A model generated the notes under the pieces. It did not search any database, was not told where the DNA came from, and saw only the letters and a list, made by a program, of their open reading frames with translations. Made by a program: the position numbers and the translations under genes. A stretch of DNA of 64,000 nucleotides from NCBI GenBank assembly GCA_003117195.1, contig BDSI01000024.1, positions 843,168 through 907,167 of the forward strand, written 5' to 3'. Below, piece by piece: positions 35,342 through 49,742 of the stretch (within the stretch, counting starts at the first letter, position 1; the number at the start of each line of letters is the position of its first letter). This stretch comes from Eudorina sp. 2006-703-Eu-15 (Eukaryota; Chlorophyta; Chlorophyceae; Chlamydomonadales; Volvocaceae).

Positions 35342-38300
35342 CGGTATCGCCCGCTTAGGGTGGGCTCTTGGAACGCGGATGGGCTCAGGACACCAACGCA
35401 CACAGCCAAGCTATGTGCCGCTCTGAAGTGGTGGGAACGCGAAAACATGGACGTTGTGTGCATCCAAGAAACCCACATTGCGACAAAACCGCAGTTCCAG
35501 CGCTTTGCGGAGACGCTGACGAAGGCTACAGCGGGCATGCAGATCAGAGGCTGGCAGGTAGTGGCACATTCGTATGCCCCGTCCATCCACACAGGGGGGG
35601 TTGCAATCCTCACCCGCACAGGGGCCCACGCAACAATCAAGCAAGTAGCCACACCCAACCACCTCAGACCCACCATGCCGCATCGGGGCCGGATGTGCCA
35701 GTACTCGTTCATGTGGCGAGGACACAAGATCCATCTGGTAAACGTCTACTTGCCCACATCGGGCAGTGCACCCACGGCAGAGCGAACATCCTTTGTTACT
35801 AAGCTCATCGCTCCGATTAGTCAGGGCAGCACGGAGGTGGACCCGGTGATGGTGGTCGGGGACTTCAACTTTGTCATGGACCCCGGAAAGGACAGCTCCG
35901 CGGGACCCAATGGGAGGGTGGCGGACAGGGCGGTGGCGCGGGCGTTTGCCGAAACGTGCACGAACCTCACGGATTCCTACCGCGCACTGCACCCCCAAGG
36001 GCGGGAATACTCGCATATGTACCACGCCCCAGCCCCGGGAGGGTCCCGGCTGGACAGGATCTATGTCTCGAGTGCGATACACCCGTTCATTGCAGCGGCG
36101 GCCATGAGGGGCCAAACACCGTCGGACCACCGGATGGCTACCGTGACCCTGCTCCCGAGGACCGGCCTGGCGCAGGGCCCAGGCATGAAAAGGGTTAGGT
36201 GCGACTTCATGAGAGTGAGGCCGCTACACGACCACTTTGACGAATGGCTCACGGGGGAGCTGGCGGGCAAACCTGCCAGGGAAGACGCAGAGGGATGGCT
36301 GTCGTGGTGGGGCCCCTTCAAGACCCGTATGGTCGAGAAGATAAGAGAACTCAGCCATGCGGCCAGACATGCGCGTGTACGACCGGGGGCTCGGAGCCGG
36401 ACTGCCATCGAGCGAGCGGAGCAAGCAGAACTGAAGGCCGCCGAGGCACCCGGCGACCCCGCGTCGATTCAAGAAATGGTGGAAGCGCAGACGGAGGTAC
36501 GGGCCGCTCTTAGAGAGGAAGGGGACGACATCCGGCGTCGGCTGCGGGTGCAATGGCTACGGGAAGGGGAACGGCCGAACCGAGCCCTGACGGCCCTGGT
36601 CAAGCCACCCCAGGCGCAGAACGTGGTAGCTGGGCTTAGGGACAAGCACGGGAACTTGGTTACGACTGCGAAGAAACTGCCACAAGTGGTCGCGGACTAC
36701 TGGGGGACGATTTGCCAATCCCCGGCGAATGTGACAGCGGAGGATAGGGAGCAAGTGCTGCAGGCCCTGCGGCACCGAAACCTAAGGATACCGGAAGACC
36801 AAGCAGCAGACATCGGCTCGATGGAGGTGTCCGCCACGGAGGTAGGAAGTGTCTTGAAATCGCTGCGCCCGGGAAAATCGCCAGGATGGGACGGTATCCC
36901 GGGCGAGCTGTATAAGGGATACCGGGCGAAGTTTGCAGACGTGTTGGCGAATCTGTACACGGCCATTGGAACCCTAGGGCGAACGCCGGACGGGTTCCTT
37001 GACGGGATCATCACCATTCTGTACAAGAATCGGGGGCATCGGTACCTGCCAGGTAGCTATCGGCCGATTACACTGCTGTGCACGGACTATCGCATTCTAG
37101 CAAAGGTGCTAGCCAACCGCCTGGGCCCAGCCCTAGGCAAGGTGGTCACCCTGGAACAGTCGGCGTTTCTCCCGGGGAGACTGATAGGCGCAAATGTGCT
37201 GTTTCTGCGGTACCTGCCCCACCTGCTGGCACAGCAGGGCCGGTCAGGCTGCATAGCCTTCCTGGACATTGCGAAAGCGTACGACACTCTAGACCGGCCC
37301 TTCCTCATGGGATGCATGGACGCGATGGGGGCCGGGGAAGGGCTGATGAAGTGGACCCGTACCATCCTGTCGGAGACAGCGGCGAGAGCAGTGGTGAATG
37401 GGTACAAGTCGGAGCTAGTCCCCATGACGGCGGGAGTCAGGCAGGGGTGCCCGTTAGCACCACTGCTATATCTGTTTGCAGCACAGGCGCTGCTTTGCTG
37501 GCTGCAGCAATGCGGGGTAGGGATCAAGTTAGGACCGCAGGATAGCGAGCTCACTACGGCGGTGCAATTTGCGGATGATACGGAAGTAGTGCTGGAGAAC
37601 ACCCAGGCCGTGGCTCCATTCCTGGAATATATGGACACATACGCGAAAGCGTCGGGGCAACAGCTCAATCTCGACAAGGTGGAGCTTCTGGTTGTAGGGG
37701 CGGCGGACGAGTCGGGCACAGTCGCGTTGGGCGAGGGTCAGGACGTCGCGGGGTTGAGGATTGTTCACCGCGCCACTGCGCTTAACCTCCCCTTCACGAA
37801 CCTGGGAAGGGACGCTGAACTGGACTGGAGGGCGCACGGGGACAAGGTGAAAGAGCGCCTTCAGGCGCTATCGCGGCTATCCCTGTCGATATTCGGGAGG
37901 GCATCATCAGCGGCAGCATATGGACTGCAGCGAGTGACGTGGCACATGGAGCACGGCGGATTACCGCCCCAGAGAGAGAGTATGGCCTGGGAGAAGTTGG
38001 CGGCTCGCTTAATCGATAGAGGACTCGGCCCCGACGACACAGAACGGAGGGCAACAGGGGTTCCCAAATCGCTGTTGGCAGGGCACCCGACGGGAGGAGG
38101 GTTTGGGGCCCTACCCCTGCTGGAGCACGCGCGGGCCAGATGGGCCGGGTGGGCGGTCCGCTTCGTCCTGGGACCCAAGGGCGGGGCAGACGCCCCGTGG
38201 CGGCGAATTCTGCTTGAGTTCCTACGTGGAGCGATACCGGGCTTCGAACCCATTATGGCCTTGACGGCGCCCCATGCAGGACCATGGCTGGACTGCCCCG

Positions 38301-39613
38301 GACTACCGGAGGGAGTGAATCGGATAGCAAGGGCACTGAGTGCCCTCCCGCCCGTGATCGATGTTGAGGCGGAGCCCCTGACCCCAGGGGGCTGGTGCTG
38401 GAATGCACCGCTGTGGGGCAACCCGCTATTACCACACGGGCTGCAACTAGGCGAGCGACCGGGGCTCGAACATAGGCATGCCGCCCTTGCCAAATGCCTG
38501 TCGCTGAGGACCATTGGGCATGCGGTTCGAGTGATATCCCGGCTCCGGGACACGACGGACGGATGGGAGAGGAACTTGGACGCGAACCCCCCGACCGCCC
38601 GCACACAGCGCCAGCGTCGCCGGGGATGGGCAATGTTTGTTAGGGAATGCTTGGGGGTAGGAGCCGACGGGTGGCAGGAGTGGGACCGGTGGAGGGAGTG
38701 TGAGGCGGCCCTAGAAGCGCTCCGACAAGACATCCCACCAGGGTGGTGGGAAGCCGCCGAGGGGTCCCTGGGGCCCACCGAGGCGACCCCCCCAGGGAGA
38801 GAGGAAGTCACGGAAATGCTGGTGAAGCGCATGGGGTGGAGGCTGCAAAACGGCCTCAAGGTGGCACTCCACGAGTACACCGTGCGGTATGGCACGACAC
38901 TGCAGCTGCAAAGCCTGGGGGAGGCGAGGCGTGCGGCGCACACACGCTTTGTTTGCGAAGCGCTTGGGGTAGAGGATACTGCGCCAGAAGTGTCGAGGAT
39001 GGTTTCCAAGGTAATAGAGAACATGCAGCGGATGTGGACGGAGACCAAGTGGGAAAACTCCAATAAGGAGGCGTATTGGCGACTGGCGGTTGATGGCATC
39101 CCAATGCTTGGTAACTCCCACATGAGGGGGGCGGCGGTGGCCCCTTGTGGATGCGGGACGTACCCCGGCGCCGGGGCGATACGGCCAACACCCAGGCAAC
39201 ACCATTTTTGGGGCTGTGGGGTGGCACAAGCGGTTGTCGCACAGATCGAGGCAAGGCTAGGGGTGAGCCTTCAAAGGCAGCAGGTGTGGCTCGCAACGCC
39301 CCCCGTGGGTGTGCAACAGTGTGTCTGGGACGTTGTCGTCTTGGCGGCAACCAGTGCCATGGAAACGGGCCGGCGAGCCCTGAGGGCCGACAGGTCCAGG
39401 AACGCGGGCGGGATCCCGGGGTCCTTAGGGGACGCTGAAGGGCTAGCCGCCCGGCGGGCAGTGGCAGACTTTTGGAGCCGGCTCTACGACTTCGCTGAGC
39501 TGGGAGTCCCAGTGAAAGGGTGGTCAGCGGTGGGGGCTACACACCCGATCCTGAAAGTGCAGGACGGTCGTCTTGTGTGCCGAGGCCCGGTTCCGTCAGG
39601 CCAGGATTCTTAA
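35309..39613 (+). CDS. LINE polyprotein: APE-type endonuclease + reverse transcriptase
   Basis: 1434 codons without a stop. The endonuclease/exonuclease/phosphatase domain spans about residues 17-282: GSWNADGL, CIQETH, VVGDFNFVMD (about 182-191), LDRIYVS, TPSDHRMA (about 270). The reverse transcriptase spans about 540-830: PGSYRPITLLCTDYRILAKV, AFLDIAKAYDTL, AGVRQGCPLAPLLY and the catalytic VQFADDTEVV (Asp756, Asp757). The C-terminal region of about 600 residues ends with a Cys/His cluster, CGCG(about 1279)...HHFWGC(about 1300), like the zf-RVT motif of plant and algal L1-type elements. No separate ORF1 (gag/RRM) is seen upstream. The protein nicks target DNA and copies element RNA in place. 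Clade (L1-like) is inference from the APE-RT-CxC...H..C order. Confidence 0.93.
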   Translation: MPRARGDGHSLRYRPLRVGSWNADGLRTPTHTAKLCAALKWWERENMDVVCIQETHIATKPQFQRFAETLTKATAGMQIRGWQVVAHSYAPSIHTGGVAILTRTGAHATIKQVATPNHLRPTMPHRGRMCQYSFMWRGHKIHLVNVYLPTSGSAPTAERTSFVTKLIAPISQGSTEVDPVMVVGDFNFVMDPGKDSSAGPNGRVADRAVARAFAETCTNLTDSYRALHPQGREYSHMYHAPAPGGSRLDRIYVSSAIHPFIAAAAMRGQTPSDHRMATVTLLPRTGLAQGPGMKRVRCDFMRVRPLHDHFDEWLTGELAGKPAREDAEGWLSWWGPFKTRMVEKIRELSHAARHARVRPGARSRTAIERAEQAELKAAEAPGDPASIQEMVEAQTEVRAALREEGDDIRRRLRVQWLREGERPNRALTALVKPPQAQNVVAGLRDKHGNLVTTAKKLPQVVADYWGTICQSPANVTAEDREQVLQALRHRNLRIPEDQAADIGSMEVSATEVGSVLKSLRPGKSPGWDGIPGELYKGYRAKFADVLANLYTAIGTLGRTPDGFLDGIITILYKNRGHRYLPGSYRPITLLCTDYRILAKVLANRLGPALGKVVTLEQSAFLPGRLIGANVLFLRYLPHLLAQQGRSGCIAFLDIAKAYDTLDRPFLMGCMDAMGAGEGLMKWTRTILSETAARAVVNGYKSELVPMTAGVRQGCPLAPLLYLFAAQALLCWLQQCGVGIKLGPQDSELTTAVQFADDTEVVLENTQAVAPFLEYMDTYAKASGQQLNLDKVELLVVGAADESGTVALGEGQDVAGLRIVHRATALNLPFTNLGRDAELDWRAHGDKVKERLQALSRLSLSIFGRASSAAAYGLQRVTWHMEHGGLPPQRESMAWEKLAARLIDRGLGPDDTERRATGVPKSLLAGHPTGGGFGALPLLEHARARWAGWAVRFVLGPKGGADAPWRRILLEFLRGAIPGFEPIMALTAPHAGPWLDCPGLPEGVNRIARALSALPPVIDVEAEPLTPGGWCWNAPLWGNPLLPHGLQLGERPGLEHRHAALAKCLSLRTIGHAVRVISRLRDTTDGWERNLDANPPTARTQRQRRRGWAMFVRECLGVGADGWQEWDRWRECEAALEALRQDIPPGWWEAAEGSLGPTEATPPGREEVTEMLVKRMGWRLQNGLKVALHEYTVRYGTTLQLQSLGEARRAAHTRFVCEALGVEDTAPEVSRMVSKVIENMQRMWTETKWENSNKEAYWRLAVDGIPMLGNSHMRGAAVAPCGCGTYPGAGAIRPTPRQHHFWGCGVAQAVVAQIEARLGVSLQRQQVWLATPPVGVQQCVWDVVVLAATSAMETGRRALRADRSRNAGGIPGSLGDAEGLAARRAVADFWSRLYDFAELGVPVKGWSAVGATHPILKVQDGRLVCRGPVPSGQDS

Positions 39614-40077
39614 GCCCTGTAGGTACTCTGTCGTAATAGACCGCGGGTGGTCAGGGCACTGACGCCCAGTGGAGCCATCGCTAGGTGTGGGCAGTTTTTT
39701 CGGCCCGGTGGGACCGTACGGGCAGGCCCCTGAATGGTGACTCGCGAGCCCCCGTGGCCTTCCAAGACTACGGGCCACCGCTGGAGAAGTGACCCCGCCT
39801 TGGTGGGGGTGGTGGTTCGCTAATAGGGGCGCCATGGTGGCTAACTCCCCCTGAGCGGGCTTTATCCCTTGCCATGGTTGGTTCTCAGGAACGGGGTGGT
39901 TCCCTGGTAGTGTGGGCCCGGGGAGTGTTTCGGTGCACTTGGGGAGCCTGTCCGGAGCGCCATGGTGGCGTTACTTCATTTAGGCAGTGTATGGTGAGGA
40001 AGCCTCGGCTGTCGCCGGGGCTGTCACCGATGACCCGCGGGGTCCGCTGTAACATCCTAATAATAAAAAAAAGACGG

Positions 40078-40357
40078 GGTGCAAGTTCTGTGTAGCCTGC
40101 GATGTCGTTGCGATTCCGAGTTCAATAGGATGAAGGGGAGCGCCGGGGCTCGCGCCGGAACTCCGGTAGAACTCCAGTCTTCGTGGCCTTTGCCAGGTGG
40201 CAACGGACGTCCCGAGAAGTTGGTGACAGAGAGGATTGTTCTGATCACAATCATAAACAGGCGACTATCTGTCTTAACAGACAGAGCAAGGCAGATGTCC
40301 ATGTGCCCACAGCGCTTGCAATGTCAGCAGCAAACTTCCGTTCAGCGGGTGTAAAGC
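40078..40357. other. Short spacer between LINE and SINE fragment
   Basis: No gene or repeat recognised apart from its mobile-element neighbours. Confidence 0.4.
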
Positions 40358-40533
40358 AGTTTCCAGGCGTGGCAATCCTGGCGCTTAGGTAACCTGGTAT
40401 GTTGGCCGGTATGGCTGCATGACCCCCCGGCCCCCCGCGGCTGTGGCAGGGGTTGATGGCCTGCGAGCTATCTGGGTCTGTTGAAACGCCCGGTCGGGAC
40501 TAAGGGTCTACCTCGTAACGGTTACATAATAAA
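40358..40533 (+). mobile_element. SINE copy lacking its tRNA-like head
   Basis: Shares body and tail with the elements at 29689 and 30469 (GTTGGCCGGTATGGCTGC, GGGGTTGATG, GCCCGGTCGGGAC, CGTAACGGTTACATAATAAA) but begins inside the body at TTTCCAGG, so it is 5'-truncated. The end GTTACATAATAAAG is AT-rich, close to the LINE tail style. Confidence 0.7.
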
Positions 40534-41340
40534 GAAAGTGAGAACGGTCACAACATGAGAATCTGAGCCGTTCTGAGAATTACACCTCTGGCCAAGCTAA
40601 GCGGCACAGGGTGGTGGCTGTCAGGCCCCAATGAGGGTTAGGCACGGCGAGGGCACTGGTACTGGCACTTTGGTTGCTCGCTCAGCCCTGTTTGTCCGCT
40701 GCCCTAGCTGAGGAGTCACGGAGCATAGGCTCACGAAAGCCTACCACCGGATTCCCTACCTGCAACGGGTCCTGCCCGCGCAAGCGAGGCATACCGCCAT
40801 TGCTGACATTGCTGACAGTATCTGTGCTGAATGCCAGGCATCGCCGCGCCGTTCAGGGACGGCGACTGGTCCCTCCTCTTATCCTGTCACGTTACATGAC
40901 CCTTGGCCGTCTCTATCGCTCAGAAGCAAGGCAATGAGCTCACGCTTCGGTCTTGGAGAGAAAGAGAACAACGTCGAGCTTCGCTCGCGTTGCCATGTAA
41001 ATAGCAGCCCAAACGACCGTACGATCGCCTGCCGTACAACCACCAGTACGTCATAACCAACCTGCTCGGGAACCGCAACGGGACAAACCACCAACGGTGC
41101 CTGACATGGCCAAGAGGACGTGAAGGCGACAGATGAGAGGCAGGGACGGTAACCGGCAACACGTGAATGCAGCCGGCCTAGAGAGAAGGAAAGCTGGGGC
41201 AGACGCAAGCAATGACGGCAGCGAAGCACGGGTCGGCAAGAAAGCATGCGCAAAACCGCGACGCGCTGGCTGGGGCTACCCGAAGAACAACAGTACAACG
41301 GGAAAGACCAGGCGGCGGGTCGCAGTACCGTAGGTGCGTA
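40534..41340. other. Intergenic; nothing recognised
   Basis: Mixed composition, short open frames only. No splice-linked coding pattern found. Confidence 0.4.
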
Positions 41341-41802
41341 TGCAGCCAGGTGGCGGATTCGCAGTGCGTATGCAGCCAGGTGGCGGATTCGCAGTGCGTA
41401 TGCAGCCAGGTGGCGGATTCGCAGTGCGTATGCAGCCAGGTGGCGGATTCGCAGTGCGTATGCAGCCAGGTGGCGGATTTGCAGTGCGTATGCAGCCAGG
41501 TGGCGGATTCGCAGTGCGTATGCAGCCAGGTGGCGGATTCGCAGTGCGTATGCAGCCAGGTGGCGGATTTGCAGTGCGTATGCAGCCAGGTGGCGGATTT
41601 GCAGTGCGTATGCAGCCAGGTGGCGGATTCGCAGTGCGTATACAGCCAGGTGGCGGATTCGCAGTGCGTATGCAGCCAGGTGGCGGATTCGCAGTGCGTA
41701 TGCAGCCAGGTGGCGGATTCGCAGTGCGTATGCAGCCAGGTGGCGGATTCGCAGTGCGTATGCAGCCAGGTGGCGGATTCGCAGTGCGTATGCAGCCAGG
41801 TG
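41341..41802. repeat. 30-bp minisatellite, 15 full copies plus a partial
   Basis: Fifteen head-to-tail 30-bp units from 41341 to 41790, then 12 bases of a sixteenth. The unit contains TGCAGCCAGGTGGCGGATTC. Only C/T changes (GGATTT units) and one G-to-A (TACAGCC at 41641) separate copies, so the array is young. Because the period is a multiple of three and the unit lacks stops, both strands stay open for over 150 codons in several frames. I do not call it coding. Confidence 0.95.
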
Positions 41803-43213
41803 ATTTCAAATGCCCAGGCGTGCAGTTGCATGTGAGATATGAGGCCCGGGGACCTGGAGCACGGAGTTGAACTGGCGCTGGGCGATCACTTCGGGCGGAA
41901 GGGCGCGCACAGCCCACTCAGACGACAACTTAGCAGGCGGATGGGGTATTGCCATCGGAGGATGACTGCCGTCGGGGTAATGCCCGCATGTTCCTGTCTT
42001 TGTGTGAGAAAACCACCGTGCGACGTGTCATCAGCAGTCATCAGCGTAACAACTTTTACACATTGCGCGCAGTATTGTGATTGTATTATGCCATCATTTT
42101 GAATGCACACAAGCCTGCATGAGAGTGTTTCAGCGAGCGCCCCGTTCGTCGGTGACTCATTGAGCCTTCACTCGTCATGTGATGGTTACGAAAAGTTGTG
42201 TGACCAATGATGGCCGACGCCGTGCCTGAATCCTGCCTTTCAACAGCCGAAAGTGTGTGTTCACCGATACTGTTCCTCTCGGAATGATTTCCGAATGTAA
42301 ACGCAGCCGGACTGCGCATCGGTTTTCGTATACATCAGGGCACCCTTATTTTAATGCTGTCTCGTAGTCGTTATCATCGCGACACATACCATGTTTAACA
42401 ATGCGTGACTCTGGCATTATCCAAAGTGGCCTGTGCGCTTTCCGCAGTTATTCATAGTACGCGAACCACACCGGAGGCCATGAGCACCTTATTATTCTGA
42501 CGTAAGTAAAATAAAATATATATGCACAGCTGTCGAGGAAGCTCCCTTCGCTGGGATCCTCATGAGGTTCGTAGAGCCGATTAAGTAACGCTATCCGAGC
42601 GATGAGCACGCCCAAGCAAAGAAACCGCGCCATGTAATTCAAGCCTTAAGCTCGACTGAGAACAAGATATCAATTGTAAATTGCTTTTCTGTGATTCCCG
42701 GCCACAGGCAGGATTGTAACCTGTTTTGGCTGTCCCGGATGAGATGAGGATGACAGAGGCGTTATAAGAAACATACGATTACTTATCATCGATTTACTAT
42801 GATGCCAATCAATGGTGTTCACGACCGCAGGCATGCAGTACCGTACACTGTGCCTGCTGCGTTACCTGTGTTGCCCTATTGCACGTCCACGGGACAAGTC
42901 ATTATCTCCCAAACGAAGTGATGAACACATTCTTACAGATCCACGGAGTAATACTGCGTACAGCTCACTTTTTACGTGGCCCACCTCCATCACACTCTGC
43001 ACGTACGACGTAATTGCGTGCGCTCACTTGTGCAGCATACATCACGTTATCATTTTAAAAATTCAATTTAAATTATACTCTTAATTATATCTTGGTTCGC
43101 CTTCATACGAAGGCTTTCCTTGCAGCGCTCGTCTGCGCCGTGTTCGCAGACGCAGGCCGAAGGCGAACACTGTCAGGGCCACGCTTGCGTCTTTGACGCA
43201 ACATATCACAAAG
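41803..43213. other. AT-richer intergenic region; no gene seen
   Basis: Lower GC than the gene blocks, many stops in all frames, no repeats recognised. Probably includes the promoter of the Pro-rich glycoprotein gene. Confidence 0.45.
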
Positions 43214-46584
<3,371 letters not shown>

Positions 46585-49500
46585 GGGCAGGCCTCAGGGA
46601 ACGGGCCCGCTACTGACAGGCCCGCTGTCTGTGTGTTGGACGTGAGTGTGACTGGGTCGCGAGAAAGGAGGGGTCTAGCTCGACAGTCGATGCATAGAAG
46701 ACGACACCCGTGAAACACAGTACCGACATCCGCTGCGGACACAGGCAGTCACGGCGACGGCGAAGTGGAGCATGTTATCCGAGTCGCTGTTTGTTTGCTT
46801 GCGTGTGTGTGTGTATGATCCCTGATCCGGAATGGGTGGGAGGGAGTCCGTGACCGCAAGGCCGCGGCCACCCTGCCACCGCTGTCTGTTGCGTGGGGCC
46901 ACCGGGCAGTCGGGCGCGTGCAATGGATGGGTGTGGATGTGGCCGCGGGAAGGGGCAAATCAGGAAGCGGAGCTTAAGAATTATGGGTTGGTTTTTTAAA
47001 TGGATAACAATGTCGCATTCTCCCATTGTGCGTGTTGTATCGATGACGGGGCAGGATATGACATGCTGTCTTGCCGCCTGCTGTTACATCTATTGAGGCA
47101 TTGCTCGGGGCACTACTGCTCGGGGTATTCAGGTGCCGTGATGGTATGGCACACGTGGAAGAGTACTGCGCAGTTGGCTGGTTGGTTGGTTGGGGGACAT
47201 AAAGACGATGGGCTGCCTCGATGACCTGGGCGGGTTTGTTATGGGGTCGACGACCTGTGTGGGCGGTGTGGGACCGCCGGCACCCCCATGCGTACCAAAG
47301 GGCGGCACGGAGTGGGGTCCGAGGGATTGGCGCCTTGATGCCTTCACCCCACCACCAATGGGGACGTCGGAGGGCGTAGTCGTGATGAAGAGGGAAGTCG
47401 AAGGAGATGTTCGGGGACGGCGCCCAGCGCTTCGGTGTATGCCTTCGTCTGGGCGTTTGCATGTGACTCGGATGTGGTGTGGTGTGTGGGATGTCGTTGA
47501 CCCCGCGCGGGGGAAGCGTGATCCTGTCTGTGCGTGCTGTGCGTGCTGGGATGGCGGTGCACATTGAAGAAAAGCAGTATGGCGCGCGGCGGTTGTTTTT
47601 GTTCTGACGACGCTGCGATCTGAATGCTGGATGCAGCCGAGCAGCAGTGCGCGGTCGGCGTCCTTCCGCCCTGCCGGCTCCCGGGTGGCGCGGGCGGTAT
47701 TGACCCAGGGGAAAGAGGCGCGTTTTCGCCCCTCAGGGCCCCCCTCCTTCGCCTGACTCCGGAGGCGGGGCAGCGTTCCTACCCCTCTTGTCCCAACGTG
47801 CATTGCTCAATTCACGTGGATGAGACAACCGTTGTTCTTATTGATATTGGTGGTGTTGTTGTTGCTGCTGGTGTTGCTGCCTTTTTCCGAGGCTCTTGCC
47901 GCTGAGCGCTTGTGGGCGGTTTTATGGCAAGGTCTGGCTATGGCGGGCATGGCCCCGCGGGGCTCAGGTTCGCGATGCAAGCAGTCCGTGGAGCACGTTC
48001 ACTGCGCCCCTGGGTGGCCTGCGTCTCTCCGGTCTCCGCCGGGGATCCGGCCACCTTCGGTAAACCGGCTGCCCTGCTGAGATGCATATGTACCGTGCCA
48101 CAGTGCTGTACTCGGCGGGGCGCCGGGATGGCTTCCCAGACGGCAGAGGAGGTGCAGGAGGACATGGTGGAAGTCTGCAGGGGACTGGCTCTATGTGCAT
48201 GTGCATGTACCGTGATTAAATTCAGCAGTGCCACGACCCACTGCCGTACGAACTCAAGAGGCCCTTGATAACCCGGTCTGCGCCGCACAGCGGCTGATCC
48301 AAATCCGACAGGCGCCAGACCTCCAACATCACTTCAGAGACAGCGTGTGTGGCAGGTTACGGAGAGAGCCTCGTTACCAGATCTGAACGGACCGCCAACA
48401 AGACTTCTGAGTTCGACGTTAAGGCAGCTTGGCCTACTCGGTCGCACAGCTGTACATGCGCAGCTGGGGCCATCCCTTGGTGGGACGTGGCATGTCAAAA
48501 GAGTCGGGGCGGCCGCACGACTGCAGCCTGGCAATTGGCGTGTCCCATGTGGGCCCCAACGAACCCGGGCAACCCGGGCAGATGGAAAGCCTCCACTGCA
48601 CTAACCCCGCATACGGCGCGGCAGAGATGCCGCGCCTGCGGGATATCCCCCGACACGAAAAGGGGCTCCCGGCCATCCTGGGCAACCGGCCTTGCGCGCC
48701 CGCCGCGCGGCGGTGCCGGTTGTCCGACCCTGCGACCCTGCTACCGTACATCCACCCAAACGCTGCATTCGACCCACCAGACCGGGGAACAGACCTACTC
48801 TATAGCAGTACACCGCAAGCGATGCACGCGCGCATCCGCGCTGTCACTGTCCTCAGCCCTATCTCAGCCCTGCGATTACGCTTGAGCTCAATATCGTCCC
48901 CGAATCACCGGCGGCGCGCGCTCCGCATACACACACAACCACACATGCGCGCATAGTCCACATGGCACGCCGAGACACCAGAGCAGACCGAACGCTTGCT
49001 ACTTCGGGCGTGGGGGAGGGGGCATCAAACCAGCGCCAGGGACATCGAGCGGCGAACACAAGCGCCAGCACCGTTCGGTTGCGCGCAGGCGCCGTCAAAG
49101 CCCAGCGCTTCCATGTACGGTGTGTCGTCAACACACCCGGACACATCCTTGGCTGTGGCCCACAGGGCATCGCCGTCGCCCTGCTCGGGCCCGGCCAAGG
49201 CCCGGGGTCACCATGGCCAAGCCAGCCGTCGTTCCGTGATGCTCCAGACAGGCAGGCATTCATTTCGCACTTGGCGGCCTGTTCCTCCTGTTCCTCCGCA
49301 TCTGCCGGTCCTGACCCTCCTAGTCCCCCTCCTACCAGGCCAGACCTCCAGCAATCGCATCGACATGCACTTGGACGGGCTGCGTCCCCAACCCCGCGCG
49401 CTGCGGAGGGAGCTCACAGGAGCGCTGGGCGGCGGCGGCGCCTCGACGCCACTCATCGGCACCGCCATCATGGATCGACGCGCCGTCTTCCATTCCACCG

Positions 49501-49742
49501 CCTCCACGTCACAGGCGCAAGGGGGTTATAACGCCGATCCGGAGACAACTGCCACCGCCTCCTCGCGCCCTGCTACCCTGCTATACCCCAATGTCACGTT
49601 CATATTGTAAAGCAGACTGCACAGGCGACCCAGTTCAGCGTCGGCGTCGCCAGCACCGCCACGACCGCAGCACAGGACCGCATGCTGGGGCCCGCCCTCC
49701 TCCTTCCCCTGCGGTCCTTCCATCCCCTTTCGTGTTCCTCCC
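46585..49742. other. 3.1 kb between glycoprotein gene and AK-HSDH; no firm gene
   Basis: Several long but overlapping open frames on both strands (for example 47129-47803 minus, 48429-48956 plus, 48996-49610 plus) show no recognisable domain and compete with one another. One signal-peptide-like frame starts at 47820. The AK-HSDH 3' UTR lies at the right end. Confidence 0.4.
47820..48080 (+). CDS. Possible small secreted protein or first exon (signal peptide only)
   Basis: The ATG at 47820 begins a textbook signal peptide (QPLFLLILVVLLLLLVLLPF then SEALA, predicted cut before AERLW). After the leader the frame continues for about 60 residues without a recognisable domain and ends at 48080. 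The hydrophobic core is encoded by low-complexity TTGTTG/CTGCTG DNA, so chance is a real alternative. Confidence 0.22.
   Translation: MRQPLFLLILVVLLLLLVLLPFSEALAAERLWAVLWQGLAMAGMAPRGSGSRCKQSVEHVHCAPGWPASLRSPPGIRPPSVNRLPC

Larger units (their letters stand above)
35268..40077 (+). mobile_element. Non-LTR retrotransposon (LINE), apparently full length
   Basis: Layout: a 5' leader with two tandem monomers (35275-35312 and 35313-35341), one long ORF (35309-39613), a 3' UTR of about 450 bases, a hairpin TGACCCGCGGGGTCC at 40031-40045, then GCTGTAACATC and a short A-rich tail (TAATAATAAAAAAAA). AAGACGG at 35268-35274 and again at 40071-40077 is a candidate 7-bp target-site duplication. No LTRs. 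The uninterrupted ORF and the flanking duplication suggest a young insertion. Confidence 0.85.

Noticed and set aside
41341..41802. CRISPR-like regular 30-bp repeats
   Set aside because: No spacers; units are directly abutted and the DNA is eukaryotic.
41334..41917. Decapeptide-repeat proteins on both strands
   Set aside because: Any stop-free 30-bp tandem repeat is open for its full length. No start context, splice partners or conservation visible.
48349..49610. Overlapping plus-strand frames of 175-204 codons
   Set aside because: Several frames are open at once in GC-rich DNA, none with a recognisable motif. Part of 49323-49520 looks exon-like but has no partner exons.
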